Below, one piece after another: positions 1 through 9,539 of a DNA stretch of 64,000 bases (within the stretch, counting starts at the first letter, position 1; each line of letters starts with the position of its first letter). A program made the translations under genes and the position numbers. The notes beneath the pieces were generated by a model. That model did no database searches. It saw only the letters and a list, made by a program, of their open reading frames with translations, and was not told where the DNA came from. The DNA is from Oscillospiraceae bacterium (GTDB lineage: Bacteria; Bacillota; Clostridia; UBA1381; UBA9506). Location of the stretch: assembly GCA_015068935.1 (NCBI GenBank), contig SVJO01000001.1, positions 62,001 through 126,000 on the forward strand. The letters are read 5' to 3'.

Positions 1-147
1 AAGATACGCGGATCGAAAACGATAAATGGCTTTGGTATGCTATGTTATCAGGGTATTCTTGCTTTTGAGCATTTTACCGGTGAAAAATTCCCCAATAGTT
101 TTTTTGAAGAAATTTATGAGTTGTTTTTAAAAGAATTCAGGAAGTGA
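1..147 (+). CDS. aroE: shikimate dehydrogenase, C-terminal fragment (runs off the left edge)
   Basis: An open frame enters from the left edge and stops at TGA 145-147, giving 48 residues. The fragment carries the characteristic end of shikimate dehydrogenase: a GMLCYQG stretch followed by AFEHFTG, which in this family is the last conserved block lining the NADP/shikimate cleft. The full enzyme reduces 3-dehydroshikimate to shikimate in aromatic amino acid synthesis. The next gene starts 6 bases after this stop, so the two are probably co-transcribed. The call rests on one C-terminal motif; the catalytic Lys/Asp lie outside the window. Confidence 0.75.
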   Translation, partial: KIRGSKTINGFGMLCYQGILAFEHFTGEKFPNSFFEEIYELFLKEFRK

Positions 148-152
148 AACAA

Positions 153-1040
153 ATGATAGACTTAATGCCGTTAACTTTAAAATCTAAGGAAATAGTTTCG
201 CCATATTTTAAAAATATAACAAATTCTGTATATAATTTTACTACGGCTTTTCTTTGGGGTGGCGAAAAATATGTTAAATACAGTATAATTGACGGTTCTT
301 TAGTGCTCTTTTATGAATATCCCAAAAGTCCTCTGTGTGCAAGTTACCCATTAGGAGATGGCGACAAAAGAAGCGCAATACTTTTTGCATGTGACTATAT
401 GAAATCAAAAGGAGTTACTCCTGTTTTCAGAAATTTATCTCCCTTTATGGCTGATGAATTAAAGTCACTTTTCCCAAATGAATTTGAATATATTCCTGAC
501 AGAAATGCCTTTGATTATATATATGAAACAAAAAAGCTCATTGATTTAAGCGGAAAAGAACTTCATTCAAAGCGAAATCATTATAATTATTTTAAAAAAA
601 CCTATAACTATAAATATTTGAAAATGACTCAGGATGATACAAGGGAATGCAAAGCATTATTTGATAAATGGATTGAAGGTAAGGAAAGAACAAAATGGCT
701 CGAAGCATCGAGAGAAGCTACTTTTAAGGCTCTTGATAACCTTAATGAATTAGCTTTAACCGGAGGTGTGATTAAAGTAGGCAATGAAATTTGCGCCTTT
801 TCTCTTGGAGAGGCAGTCTCTTTTGATACTGCTTTAATTCATTTTGAGGTTGCGCTCTCTGGTTTAAGAGGTGCATTTAATGCTATAAACTGTGAATTCT
901 GTGCTAATGAATGGAAGGATTTTACTTATATTAACCGCGAAGAAGACATGGGTATAGAAAATTTAAGAAAAACAAAAGAGGCATATAAACCTGTATTTTT
1001 ACTAGAAAAAATTAATGCAGTTTTGAAAAATTCCTGCTGA
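153..1040 (+). CDS. DUF2156 domain protein (GNAT-fold, phosphatidylglycerol lysyltransferase-like C-domain)
   Basis: A soluble protein of 295 residues resembling DUF2156 proteins, which share the double GNAT fold of the MprF lysyltransferase catalytic domain and of Fem-type transferases. A supporting block reads KRNHYNYF near residue 140, followed by a C-terminal VALSGLRGAFNAIN segment and the ending RKTKEAYKPVF typical of the family. No membrane segments are seen, so it is not a full MprF. The substrate is unknown. I chose ATG 153 because AGGAAG at 139-144 lies 8 bases ahead; an in-frame GTG at 144 overlaps that site. It sits between aroE and a GNAT gene in one forward run. Confidence 0.75.
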   Translation: MIDLMPLTLKSKEIVSPYFKNITNSVYNFTTAFLWGGEKYVKYSIIDGSLVLFYEYPKSPLCASYPLGDGDKRSAILFACDYMKSKGVTPVFRNLSPFMADELKSLFPNEFEYIPDRNAFDYIYETKKLIDLSGKELHSKRNHYNYFKKTYNYKYLKMTQDDTRECKALFDKWIEGKERTKWLEASREATFKALDNLNELALTGGVIKVGNEICAFSLGEAVSFDTALIHFEVALSGLRGAFNAINCEFCANEWKDFTYINREEDMGIENLRKTKEAYKPVFLLEKINAVLKNSC

Positions 1041-1066
1041 AAATGCTTGAATAAAGGGGTGAACCT

Positions 1067-2185
1067 ATGCAGGCACAAAATAATGATAAAGAATCTGTAA
1101 AAGAACTCTGGGCTTATGCTTTTGATGAGCAGGAGCCTTTTTTATCCGAATTCTTTGATAATTTCTGGAAGGCTGAAGATGCTCTTGTCATCAAAGAAGA
1201 TTCAAAGCTTGCAGGCGCTCTTTTAATGATTCCATATTGCGTCTCTTTAAATTCATCACCTGTTATGTCTGCATATATTGTAGGTGTCAGTGTGGCAAGT
1301 GAGTTCAGAGGTAGGAAATTTTCAAAAAAACTCATGCGAGAATGTCTCATAGAGCAGAAAAATCGAAATATGGCTCTTAGCCTTTTAATTCCTTTTAACT
1401 ACGAATTTTATAACAAACTGGGTTACAGGATGTGCTATACTCTTGACATTTATGAACTTACTCAGGACAACCTCCCCTATATAGAAGACATCTCCCCCGT
1501 TAAACGGGTTCAGGTTTGTGATTATAAAAAGCTGAATTCTGTATATAATGATTTTTGCCGTGATAAAAACGGATATATCATCAGAACTAAAGACGACTGG
1601 GAATATATCTTTTTTGAGCAAAAACTATCAGGCGGAGGAATTTTTGCTGTTGAAAATGATAATTCATTCTCAGGTTATGCCTCCTTTTCGGAGAAAAACG
1701 GAGAAATTTTTGTACGTGAGCTTGTTTATAAAGATAATAACTCGCTCTTAAGCCTTCTGTCTGAATTTAAAAAATATAAAAAAATAAAAATAAGAACTGT
1801 CTCAGATAAACTCCTTTTAAAGCAGATTTTAAATCCAAAAAATGTTTTGAAAACTATCCCCACTGTCATGGCGAGGGTAACAGACATTGAAAAAGTTTTA
1901 TCTTTATATGACATCTCGGATTTAAAAATCAAAATAAAAGATGATTTAATTGAAGAAAACTGCGGAACATACGAAAAAATTGACAATAAAATTTTAAAAA
2001 CAAACAATAAATCTTTCGATGTTTGTTTAGACATAGGCTCATTTACTGAGCTTGCATTAGGCTTTTCTTCTGCTGATGAATTGTTATTTTCAAATAGACT
2101 TTCAGCAGATGAAAAAACTATAGAAAAACTAATTAAAATTTTTCCTAAACAAAACAATTATATTAATCACATTATGGAGGAATAA
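1067..2185 (+). CDS. Eis-like GNAT family N-acetyltransferase
   Basis: A 372-residue protein with an N-terminal acetyl-CoA binding GNAT domain. Motif A is visible around residues 70-95 ([19 protein letters not shown]), followed by an aromatic YNKLGYRM turn near 120. The length and long C-terminal half fit the Eis type (two GNAT-like domains plus a sterol-carrier-like C-domain) rather than a single-domain acetyltransferase. Eis proteins acetylate amines on diverse substrates; the substrate here cannot be read. The start ATG follows AAGGGGTGA, and the stop is one base before the trmFO GTG, so translation is probably coupled. Confidence 0.75.
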   Translation: MQAQNNDKESVKELWAYAFDEQEPFLSEFFDNFWKAEDALVIKEDSKLAGALLMIPYCVSLNSSPVMSAYIVGVSVASEFRGRKFSKKLMRECLIEQKNRNMALSLLIPFNYEFYNKLGYRMCYTLDIYELTQDNLPYIEDISPVKRVQVCDYKKLNSVYNDFCRDKNGYIIRTKDDWEYIFFEQKLSGGGIFAVENDNSFSGYASFSEKNGEIFVRELVYKDNNSLLSLLSEFKKYKKIKIRTVSDKLLLKQILNPKNVLKTIPTVMARVTDIEKVLSLYDISDLKIKIKDDLIEENCGTYEKIDNKILKTNNKSFDVCLDIGSFTELALGFSSADELLFSNRLSADEKTIEKLIKIFPKQNNYINHIMEE

Positions 2186-2186
2186 C

Positions 2187-3497
2187 GTGAAAGCAATAGT
2201 TATTGGTGCAGGTCTTGCCGGCTGCGAGGCAGCATGGCAGCTTGCAAAATATAATATACATACAGAGCTTTATGAAATGAAACCACAAAAGAAAAGCCCT
2301 GCCCACAAATCTGATTTTTTTGCAGAGCTTGTATGCTCTAATTCGCTTCGTGCTGAGGGATTAGCAAACGGTGCAGGTCTGTTAAAACTCGAAATGGAGG
2401 CACTTGGTTCTATTTTAATTGAGTGTGCCAAAGCAACGCGAGTGCCCGCAGGGGGAGCGCTTGCTGTCGACAGAACAGAATTTGCAAAAGCTATAACTGA
2501 AAAAATAACTTCAAACCCATATATAGATGTAAAAAATGAAGAGGTAACAGAGATTCCCGAAGGCGATTGTGTTATAATAGCAACAGGACCTCTCACTTCC
2601 GATTTACTCTCTGAAAATATCAAAGATTTTTTCGGTTCAAGCAGTTTGTCCTTTTATGATGCTGCAGCACCTATTATCACATATGACTCTATTGATAAAA
2701 ATATTGTTTACAGAAAAGCACGCTACGACAAAGGCACAGCTGATTATTTAAACTGTCCTATGACAAAAGAGGAATACTCTGCTTTTTATAATGCTCTTAT
2801 ATCAGCTGAGACAGCAAAAGTCAAGGATTTCGAGGATGAAAAGGTCTTTGAAGGTTGTATGCCCGTTGAAGTCATGGCAAAACGCGGTGAGGATACTTTG
2901 CGTTTTGGTCCGCTCAAGCCCGTAGGTCTTGAAAACCCCAAAACAGGTCAGGAATATTACGCGGTCGTTCAGTTACGTCAGGATAACTCAACCGGTACGC
3001 TTTATAATATAGTCGGTTTTCAGACGCATCTTAAATTCAGCGAACAAAAACGAGTATTTTCCATGATTCCAGGACTTAATAATATAGAAATAGTCCGTTA
3101 TGGGGTAATGCATAGAAACACATACATTAACTCCCCTTCTCTGCTTAAAAATACTTATGAAACAGTGAAACGAAAAGGACTTTTCTTCGCAGGACAAATC
3201 ACAGGTGTTGAAGGATATGTTGAATCGGCATCATCAGGTATCGTTGCAGGAATCAATGGTGCTATGCATCTTTTAAACAAAGAACCTGTAGATTTTACAA
3301 CAAAAACAGCAATGGGTGCTCTGTCAGGATATATTTCCTCATTCAGCGGAAAGAATTTTCAGCCTATGAATATTAATTTTGGTATAATTGATTCCCTTGA
3401 TGAACGAATAAAAAACAAAAAAGAAAGATATGAAAAAATATCTTTACGAGCCTTAGAAACGTTGAAAGGAATAATTGAAAAATATGAACTTAGATAG
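2187..3497 (+). CDS. trmFO: methylenetetrahydrofolate-tRNA-(uracil-5-)-methyltransferase TrmFO
   Basis: This FAD enzyme methylates U54 of tRNA to ribothymidine using methylene-THF and FADH2, the route used by most Firmicutes instead of SAM-dependent TrmA. Visible features are the N-terminal dinucleotide-binding [11 protein letters not shown], the CSNSLR segment near residue 50, and the C-terminal [16 protein letters not shown] block, all typical of TrmFO. At 436 residues it is the TrmFO length, far shorter than the related MnmG. The GTG start is supported by GGAGG seven bases upstream. Its last codons overlap the following pcrA gene. Confidence 0.95.
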   Translation: MKAIVIGAGLAGCEAAWQLAKYNIHTELYEMKPQKKSPAHKSDFFAELVCSNSLRAEGLANGAGLLKLEMEALGSILIECAKATRVPAGGALAVDRTEFAKAITEKITSNPYIDVKNEEVTEIPEGDCVIIATGPLTSDLLSENIKDFFGSSSLSFYDAAAPIITYDSIDKNIVYRKARYDKGTADYLNCPMTKEEYSAFYNALISAETAKVKDFEDEKVFEGCMPVEVMAKRGEDTLRFGPLKPVGLENPKTGQEYYAVVQLRQDNSTGTLYNIVGFQTHLKFSEQKRVFSMIPGLNNIEIVRYGVMHRNTYINSPSLLKNTYETVKRKGLFFAGQITGVEGYVESASSGIVAGINGAMHLLNKEPVDFTTKTAMGALSGYISSFSGKNFQPMNINFGIIDSLDERIKNKKERYEKISLRALETLKGIIEKYELR

Positions 3498-5688
3498 ATT
3501 TAATCCAATGCAGAAAGAGGCTATTTTGACAACAGACGGACCTGTTCTTATTTTAGCGGGTGCAGGAAGTGGAAAAACCACCGTTGTTGTAAACAAGATT
3601 GCATACATATTAGAAAAACGTCTCTGCTTTCCATCTGAAATACTTGCCATAACCTTTACAAACAAGGCTGCAAATGAAATGAAAACACGTATTGAAGCAA
3701 TACTTTCTGATGATGCTGACGGCATGTGGATTAACACTTTTCACTCTGCCTGCATGAAAATATTAAGAAGAAATATTGAATATTTAGGCTATAGCAAAGA
3801 CTTTGTAATATATGATTCAGCAGACCAGAAAACACTTATAAAAAGATGCTTAAAAGAGCTTAACATCGACGAAAAACACCTTCCCTACAAGAGTGTGCTT
3901 TCAGAGATTTCTTCGGCTAAGGATAACCTTTTAGACCCTGTCGCATACACTGCTGCAAATGAGTCAGATTACAGAAAATCTCTTATAGCAAACGCATATA
4001 CACTATATCAGAAAAGACTTTTAGAATCAAACGCGCTTGATTTTGATGATATTATAATGCTCACAGTCCGTCTGTTTTCTGAATATCCCGAAGTGCTTTT
4101 ATATTACCAGAATCGATTCAAATATATTTTTGTTGATGAATATCAGGACACAAATAATGCTCAGTATCTTTTAAGCTCTGCGCTTGCTGGTGTACATCAA
4201 AACATCTGTGTTGTGGGCGATGATGACCAGAGTATTTATAAATTCAGAGGCGCAAATATTAACAATATTCTTGATTTTGAACGCGAATTTCCCGCCGCCA
4301 AGGTCATTAAACTTGAGCAGAATTACCGCTCTACACAAAGTATTTTAAATGCTGCAAATGCGGTTATTTCAAATAATTTGTCAAGAAAAGGGAAAAAACT
4401 GTGGACAGAAAACGGCGATGGAGAAAAAATCGACCTGTACAGAGCCGAAAACGAATATGACGAAGCATATTACATTGCAGATTCAATAAAAAATGCACTT
4501 ACAAACGGTTTTAAATATTCTGACTGTGCTATTCTTTACAGAACAAATGCACAGTCGCGCATCATAGAAACAACGCTATCAGGCTCCTCTATTCCATATA
4601 GAGTGCTTGCAGGCCTCAGATTCTATGACAGAAAAGAAGTTAAGGACGCACTGGCATATTTAAGACTTGTATTTAATCCTGCAGATAACATCAGCTTAAT
4701 TCGTGTTGTTAATGAACCTGCAAGGAAAATCGGCACACAGACTCTTGAAAAGGTTGCAAAAGTCGCAAATGAAAACGGACTCAGTATGTATGCTGCAATG
4801 CAAAATGCAGTACAATTTCCTGAGCTTTCACGTGTAGCTGAAAAACTTGTCTCATTTACAAATCTTATAGATGAAGTCCGCGAAAGAGCAAAAACAATGC
4901 TTCCTTCTGATGTTATTGAGCTTATTTTAATGAAAAGCGGATATATTGACATGCTCACAATGGAAGACACTGTTGAAAATCAGTCAAGACTTGAAAATAT
5001 TGAGCAGTTTAAGGCATCAGCATTAGAATATGAAAAAGAAACACAAGAACCTTCTCTTTCTGAGTTTTTAGAAACAACGGCGCTCGTTGCAGATGTTGAC
5101 AACTATGATGAAACTCAGGACTCAGTTGTCTTAATGACACTCCACTCTTCAAAAGGCTTAGAGTTTCCATATGTTTTTCTTTGCGGAATGGAAGAAGGGC
5201 TTTTCCCGAGTAGTCGTTCTATATTGGATATGTCGGAAATTGAAGAAGAACGCAGACTTTGTTATGTAGGCATTACAAGAGCAAAAAAGCGCCTTTCTCT
5301 TTCGTATGCAAACATGAGAAGACTATATAACGAATCACAGTATGCAAGGGAATCAAGGTTTTTGTCAGAAATTCCTGATGAATACATAAATCTGCTTAAC
5401 CCACCAAAAAATTCTCACAATTCATCTTTGCTGAATTCTGTGACGCAAACCCGCTCTCACAGAGATATGCTTACTGATATAATGAATAAAAAGGCATTTG
5501 ATGTCAGAAGCACACCGAAAAATATCGATTTTAAACCGGGTGATGTTGTAAGTCACAGAAAATTCGGCAAGGGAATGGTGCTTTCAATCACCCCTTCGGG
5601 CACAGATGTAAGAATAGAAATAGCATTTGATGACTTTGGCACAAAATCGCTCATGGGTGCTTTTGCAAAACTAAAAAAAGAAAATTAA
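3484..5688 (+). CDS. pcrA: ATP-dependent DNA helicase PcrA/UvrD
   Basis: A superfamily 1A 3'-5' DNA helicase of 734 residues acting in nucleotide-excision repair and in clearing RecA and transcription blocks. Motifs are in order: Q-motif NPMQ near residue 7, Walker [10 protein letters not shown] at 25-33, FTNKAA, Walker B VDEYQD, motif [23 protein letters not shown], motif [11 protein letters not shown], and VGITRAKK. The C-terminal Tudor-like tail that contacts RNA polymerase is present ([14 protein letters not shown]). ATG 3484 matches the usual family N-terminus; an in-frame TTG at 3475 sits closer to the AAAGGA site, so the exact start is uncertain. It overlaps trmFO by 14 bases and ends at a strong hairpin. 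Confidence 0.93.
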   Translation: MNLDRFNPMQKEAILTTDGPVLILAGAGSGKTTVVVNKIAYILEKRLCFPSEILAITFTNKAANEMKTRIEAILSDDADGMWINTFHSACMKILRRNIEYLGYSKDFVIYDSADQKTLIKRCLKELNIDEKHLPYKSVLSEISSAKDNLLDPVAYTAANESDYRKSLIANAYTLYQKRLLESNALDFDDIIMLTVRLFSEYPEVLLYYQNRFKYIFVDEYQDTNNAQYLLSSALAGVHQNICVVGDDDQSIYKFRGANINNILDFEREFPAAKVIKLEQNYRSTQSILNAANAVISNNLSRKGKKLWTENGDGEKIDLYRAENEYDEAYYIADSIKNALTNGFKYSDCAILYRTNAQSRIIETTLSGSSIPYRVLAGLRFYDRKEVKDALAYLRLVFNPADNISLIRVVNEPARKIGTQTLEKVAKVANENGLSMYAAMQNAVQFPELSRVAEKLVSFTNLIDEVRERAKTMLPSDVIELILMKSGYIDMLTMEDTVENQSRLENIEQFKASALEYEKETQEPSLSEFLETTALVADVDNYDETQDSVVLMTLHSSKGLEFPYVFLCGMEEGLFPSSRSILDMSEIEEERRLCYVGITRAKKRLSLSYANMRRLYNESQYARESRFLSEIPDEYINLLNPPKNSHNSSLLNSVTQTRSHRDMLTDIMNKKAFDVRSTPKNIDFKPGDVVSHRKFGKGMVLSITPSGTDVRIEIAFDDFGTKSLMGAFAKLKKEN

Positions 5689-5690
5689 TT

Positions 5691-5735
5691 AAAAAGGATA
5701 AAGAGAGACGAAAACAGTCTCACTTTATCCTTTTT
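5691..5735. terminator. bidirectional intrinsic terminator between pcrA and the AraC-type gene
   Basis: AAAAAGGATAAAG pairs with CTTTATCCTTTTT around an inner GAGAC/GTCTC stem and an A-rich loop. T- and A-runs lie on both flanks, so it can end both convergent transcripts. The reverse gene's stop codon lies inside the stem. Confidence 0.85.
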
Positions 5736-6561
5736 GTCTGTATTCTCTTGGCGATACTCCAAACTGCTTTTTAAACGTTGTACCAAAATAATTTTGATTC
5801 TGGAAACCAACTGTATTTGAAATATCAAAAATTGTCATATTTGTTGTCTTAAGAAGTATCCCTGCCTCAACCATTCTCTTTTGATTTATAAAATCAATAA
5901 TTGTCATTCCTGTTTCCTTCCTGAAAATATGGCACAAATGGAACTTATTAATGAAGAACTTATCACTTAAAAAATCAAGCGAAATCTTTTCGTTATAATG
6001 ATTATTAATGTAGTTTGTTATTTGGGATATCACCATTGCATTTTTATTTTTTAAAATCTTTGTGACGGAAACTTCGTTATTATCTATCATTTCACTTATT
6101 GTAGCTATCAGCTCTGCAAAATAAATTTGCAGCTGTTCTTCTTTTTCTCCGTCTTTTTCATACAGTTTTGCTATTCTTATAAATTTATCACGGATTATTT
6201 TTTTTGAGTCACTTTTAAAAGACAGAGCGGCAACACTCTTTATGTTTGAAAGATAACGATAAATTGGCTCTTTGTCTTTAAATATATTGAAAAAGCTGTC
6301 TTTTAATATAATCAGGATACGTTCTTTTTCGTTATTTTTATAGCTGGTCTTATGATAAACGTGTTTATCAACAAAAACCAGGTCATATTTTTCAACATTA
6401 TAGCTGGTGTCATTCAGAAAAAAAGTCATAGCATCTCCTAAATAAAAATAAAACTCCCACGCACCGTGATAATGCTCTTTTTTGAAACGTTCCTGAAGCG
6501 GCTTTTCCTTATATTCAAGATAAAAATCTACATCAGCTATATCAAAACTGTATTCCTGCAT
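5725..6561 (-). CDS. AraC family transcriptional regulator with N-terminal cupin-like sensor
   Basis: A 278-residue one-component regulator. The first ~100 residues look like the AraC cupin sensor, with a conserved HYHGAWEFYFYLGD segment. The last ~100 residues hold two helix-turn-helix motifs with the classical ending, including FHLCHIFRKETGMT and VGFQNQNYFGTTFKKQFGVSPREYR. Such proteins usually bind a sugar or related metabolite and control a nearby transporter or glycosidase gene, but no such gene is adjacent; the closest is the ABC operon about 5 kb away, and that link is only speculative. The ATG follows AGAGGGTG. It stands alone between two hairpins. Confidence 0.88.
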   Translation of the reverse strand: MQEYSFDIADVDFYLEYKEKPLQERFKKEHYHGAWEFYFYLGDAMTFFLNDTSYNVEKYDLVFVDKHVYHKTSYKNNEKERILIILKDSFFNIFKDKEPIYRYLSNIKSVAALSFKSDSKKIIRDKFIRIAKLYEKDGEKEEQLQIYFAELIATISEMIDNNEVSVTKILKNKNAMVISQITNYINNHYNEKISLDFLSDKFFINKFHLCHIFRKETGMTIIDFINQKRMVEAGILLKTTNMTIFDISNTVGFQNQNYFGTTFKKQFGVSPREYRQKG

Positions 6562-6634
6562 CAGTACACCCTCTTAAATTTAAATGCTATATTTTTATTA
6601 TATCAAAAATTAACTTAATGTCAACATATAAAAA

Positions 6635-6654
6635 GGCGGCATTTTTTTGCCGCC
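6635..6654 (-). terminator. intrinsic terminator behind hpf and the 119-bp element
   Basis: GGCGGCA/TGCCGCC forms a 7-bp GC-rich stem with a short U/A loop. On the reverse strand it is followed by five T residues, as expected for the end of the hpf transcript. Confidence 0.75.
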
Positions 6655-6671
6655 ATAAATTTTCGAAAAAA

Positions 6672-6790
6672 GGAGCCTATACGGAATTGGAATTGTCAAA
6701 ACAAACATATAGTATTTATTACAGGAAGTAAATTTAACATGTTTCTTTATGATAGTTTTAGGCTTATATATAAAATTCCGTATTGGCTCC
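6672..6790. repeat. 119-bp element bounded by 17-bp inverted repeats (MITE-like)
   Basis: GGAGCCTATACGGAATT at 6672-6688 is the inverted copy, with one mismatch, of AATTCCGTATTGGCTCC at 6774-6790. The 85 bases between are AT-rich with no open frame. The element lies between the hpf stop and the hpf terminator. I see no obvious target-site duplication in the flanks, so a mobile origin is an inference; a long-range RNA stem in the hpf 3' end is the alternative. Confidence 0.5.
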
Positions 6791-6806
6791 CCTGATAGTC
6801 TTTATT

Positions 6807-7346
6807 TTATTTTGTAAGTTCTATTAAACCGTAGTTGCCATCCTTTCTCTTGTATACTACATTTGAGTCACCCGACTCTGCATTTTCAAAAACGAAGAAC
6901 TGATGACCAATTAAATTCATCTGCAAAATAGCTTCCTCAGGACTCATCGGTTTTATTTCAAATCTCTTTGTCTTTACAATTTTAAAATCAACTTCTTCTG
7001 CTACCTCTTCTTCATACGGAATTTCCTTCAGACGAGCCGCCTCAAAATATTCCTTTTTAAGTTTCTTTTCAATTCTTGTCTTATGTTTTCTTAGCTGTCT
7101 TTCAAAAGTATCAACCGCTGTATCTATAGAAACGTACATATCATCTGTAGCTTCTTCTGCTCTTAAAATCAGGTTACCTGATTGAATTGTCGCTTCAACT
7201 GTCTGATATTCTCTCTGTACGGACAAGGTAACGAATGCTTCAGTCTCTTTATGGAAATAGCGGTCAAGTTTAGAAAATTTCTCCTCCACCCTATTTTTTA
7301 GTGCATTTGTTAGTTCGATTTGTTTTCCTGAAATTGTTATCTTCAT
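6807..7346 (-). CDS. hpf: ribosome hibernation-promoting factor, long form
   Basis: A 179-residue long HPF. The N-terminal S30AE domain (about residues 1-100, starting MKITISGKQIEL) binds the decoding centre. The C-terminal dimerisation domain (about 120-179, containing SPEEAILQMNLIGHQFFVF) joins two 70S ribosomes into a 100S dimer in stationary phase. Length and both domains match the Firmicutes long type. The ATG is preceded by GGGAGTGG. A sigma-A-type promoter with 17-bp spacing lies upstream. It is transcribed divergently from the D,D-carboxypeptidase gene. Confidence 0.95.
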   Translation of the reverse strand: MKITISGKQIELTNALKNRVEEKFSKLDRYFHKETEAFVTLSVQREYQTVEATIQSGNLILRAEEATDDMYVSIDTAVDTFERQLRKHKTRIEKKLKKEYFEAARLKEIPYEEEVAEEVDFKIVKTKRFEIKPMSPEEAILQMNLIGHQFFVFENAESGDSNVVYKRKDGNYGLIELTK

Positions 7347-7387
7347 TACTGTCCACTCCCTTATGTATTATTTTTACTTCCTTACTT

Positions 7388-7416
7388 ATAATATAGTCTA
7401 AAATTTTCAGATTCAA
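7388..7416 (-). promoter_or_regulatory. sigma-A-type promoter of hpf
   Basis: On the reverse strand TTGAAT and TATTAT are separated by 17 bases, about 40 bases before the hpf ATG. No stress-sigma consensus was recognised. Confidence 0.55.
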
Positions 7417-7514
7417 ACATCTAATTATAAAAAAATTAAAATTTTTAATTTATGTGAAATTTTCATATAAATTTTTTAATATTATTTTATTATCACATTA
7501 TGGAGGTAATAAAA

Positions 7515-8669
7515 TTGAAAAGGTTTTTTGTATTCATGACAATCATTACTGTTTTGTGCAACTCACAGCCGTCCCTTAAGGTAAGCGCTTTAGGCGTTTC
7601 AGCAAGGTATGCCTGTGTGATAGATGCACTGACAGGAAATGTACTGTTTGAAAAAAATGCTCATGAAAGACATTCAATGGCAAGCACAACAAAGATAATG
7701 ACGGCACTTGTAGCACTGGAAAATGCTGAACTTTCAGATGTAGTAAAAGTCAGTAATAATGCCGCAGGAACAGAAGGCTCCAGCATTTATCTTAAATCGG
7801 GTGAAGAAATAACTTTAGAGCATCTTTTATATGGTCTCATGCTTGCATCAGGTAACGATGCCGCTATTGCCATAGCAGAACACGTTGGGGGAAGTGTCCC
7901 GAATTTTGCAAAAATGATGACCGACAAAGCAAAAAGTTTAGGTCTTAAAAACACTTCATTTAAAAATCCAAACGGACTTGATGCAGACGGTCACTATACA
8001 ACTGCATATGACCTTGCGATTATCACAAGGGCTGCACTTGAAAATGAAAAATTCAAAGAAATTGTTTCAACAAAAACTAAAAATATTTCAAACGGCAACG
8101 AAAGCTATATGCGCACACTTTCAAATCATAACAAGCTTTTAAGTCTATATAACGGGTGTATCGGTGTAAAGACTGGATATACAAAGAAAACAGGCAGATG
8201 TTTAGTTTCCGCTGCAGAACGGGACGGATTTCGTATAATTGCTGTAACGTTAAATGCACCTGATGACTGGAATGACCACAAAAATATGCTTGATAACGCA
8301 TTTAAAAACTATAGAAAAAAACCGCTAATTATCAAAGATATGATTTTAAAAACAATTCCTGTAGAAAACGGCTCATTAAAACGATTAGAGCTTTTGGCAG
8401 GAGATAATTTTTATATTACACTTACAGGAAAAGATGACCTTTCATCTATTGAACTCACCTACCAATCTCCCCAGAAAATTGAGGCACCAATTAAAAAAGG
8501 CTCTGTTATAGGCAACATAACTATTTCATATAAAGAAAAATTTTTGGGAAAAATCGACTTACTTGCAGGCGAAGATATTATCTATCAAGAGCCCCCAAAA
8601 CCAACCTTTGACGGTGTTTTTTATAAATTAATATCATATCTGATATCTCCTGAAGTTTTTCATGCATAA
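7515..8669 (+). CDS. D-alanyl-D-alanine carboxypeptidase (DacF/DacB type)
   Basis: An exported peptidoglycan-trimming enzyme of 384 residues that removes the terminal D-Ala of stem peptides. A signal peptide covers about residues 1-26. The three penicillin-binding motifs are present: STTK (Ser57-Lys60), SGN (112-114) and KTG (218-220). The C-terminal beta-domain ends in a weakly hydrophobic helix that may anchor it to the membrane. I chose TTG 7515 because GGAGG ends 8 bases upstream; the ATG at 7500 lies within that site's upstream flank. In spore formers this family includes the sporulation enzymes DacF and DacB; which one this is cannot be told. Confidence 0.9.
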   Translation: MKRFFVFMTIITVLCNSQPSLKVSALGVSARYACVIDALTGNVLFEKNAHERHSMASTTKIMTALVALENAELSDVVKVSNNAAGTEGSSIYLKSGEEITLEHLLYGLMLASGNDAAIAIAEHVGGSVPNFAKMMTDKAKSLGLKNTSFKNPNGLDADGHYTTAYDLAIITRAALENEKFKEIVSTKTKNISNGNESYMRTLSNHNKLLSLYNGCIGVKTGYTKKTGRCLVSAAERDGFRIIAVTLNAPDDWNDHKNMLDNAFKNYRKKPLIIKDMILKTIPVENGSLKRLELLAGDNFYITLTGKDDLSSIELTYQSPQKIEAPIKKGSVIGNITISYKEKFLGKIDLLAGEDIIYQEPPKPTFDGVFYKLISYLISPEVFHA

Positions 8670-8689
8670 TAAAAATAACACATTATATA

Positions 8690-8718
8690 TTGAAAAATAA
8701 ATTGTTTTATCATATAAT
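8690..8718 (+). promoter_or_regulatory. sigma-A-type promoter of the pseudouridine synthase gene
   Basis: TTGAAA and TATAAT are separated by 17 bases, about 45 bases before the start codon. Confidence 0.6.
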
Positions 8719-8762
8719 TATAGATGTGCTGATTGACACAATTAAAACTTTCGGAGGAATAC

Positions 8763-9482
8763 ATGAGCGAAAAAATCAGGTTGCAAAAATATATGGCAGA
8801 ATGCGGTGTTGCATCAAGACGTGCATGTGAGACAATTATCACTGACGGCAGAGTCACGGTAAATGGTTTAAAGGCTCAGGAGCTTGGCACAAAGATTGAC
8901 CCCGATTATGATGAAATCTGCGTTGACGGGAAGCTCATTAAAAAAAGCAAAAAAAAATATTATATTATGCTTAATAAACCCTCAGGCTATATTACCTCGG
9001 CAAGCGACCAATTTGGGAGAAAAACTGTGCTTGATTTAATCTCAAATGATATAAGTGAGAGACTATACCCTGTCGGCAGACTTGACTATGATACAGAAGG
9101 ACTGTTACTACTCACAAATGACGGTAATTTTGCACATAACCTTACCCATCCATCAAAAGAAACAGATAAAACATATATTGCAGTAGTTTCAGGAACAGTT
9201 TCAACACGTGAGGCAGGAATTTTATCTAAAGGTGTGTTTATAGACGGAAAAAAAACTGCTCCTGCTAAGGTGTCATTATCGCACAGACCTGATAATACAA
9301 CACAAATCACAATAACTATTCATGAAGGCAGAAACAGACAAATAAGGAAGATGTGCTCTGCTATTTCCCACGAAGTGCTCTATCTAAAACGTGTTGCAAT
9401 AGGCGATGTTATCTTAGGTAATCTTCCTATAGGAAAATGGCGTCACTTAAATCCCGTTGAAATAAATAAATTATTAAGATAG
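8763..9482 (+). CDS. rluB: pseudouridine synthase, RluB/RsuA family
   Basis: A 239-residue enzyme that isomerises a specific uridine of 23S or 16S rRNA to pseudouridine. It has an N-terminal S4 RNA-binding domain (about residues 3-60, with RLQKYMAECGVASRR) and a RsuA-type catalytic domain with the aspartate motif VGRLDYDTEGLLLLTNDG and the closing HEGRNRQIRKM block. Size and motif spelling favour RluB (U2605), but RsuA cannot be excluded by eye. The ATG at 8763 has CGGAGGA seven bases upstream. An own promoter precedes it and a bidirectional terminator follows. Confidence 0.88.
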   Translation: MSEKIRLQKYMAECGVASRRACETIITDGRVTVNGLKAQELGTKIDPDYDEICVDGKLIKKSKKKYYIMLNKPSGYITSASDQFGRKTVLDLISNDISERLYPVGRLDYDTEGLLLLTNDGNFAHNLTHPSKETDKTYIAVVSGTVSTREAGILSKGVFIDGKKTAPAKVSLSHRPDNTTQITITIHEGRNRQIRKMCSAISHEVLYLKRVAIGDVILGNLPIGKWRHLNPVEINKLLR

Positions 9483-9499
9483 AAACTATATTTATTAAA

Positions 9500-9527
9500 A
9501 AGGCACAGCATATAATTGCTGTGCCTT
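9500..9527. terminator. bidirectional terminator between rluB and the UPF0053 gene
   Basis: AAGGCACAGCA pairs with TGCTGTGCCTT over a six-base loop between two convergent genes. A-run and T-rich flanks are present. Confidence 0.8.
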
Positions 9528-9539
9528 AACTTTTAGTTT

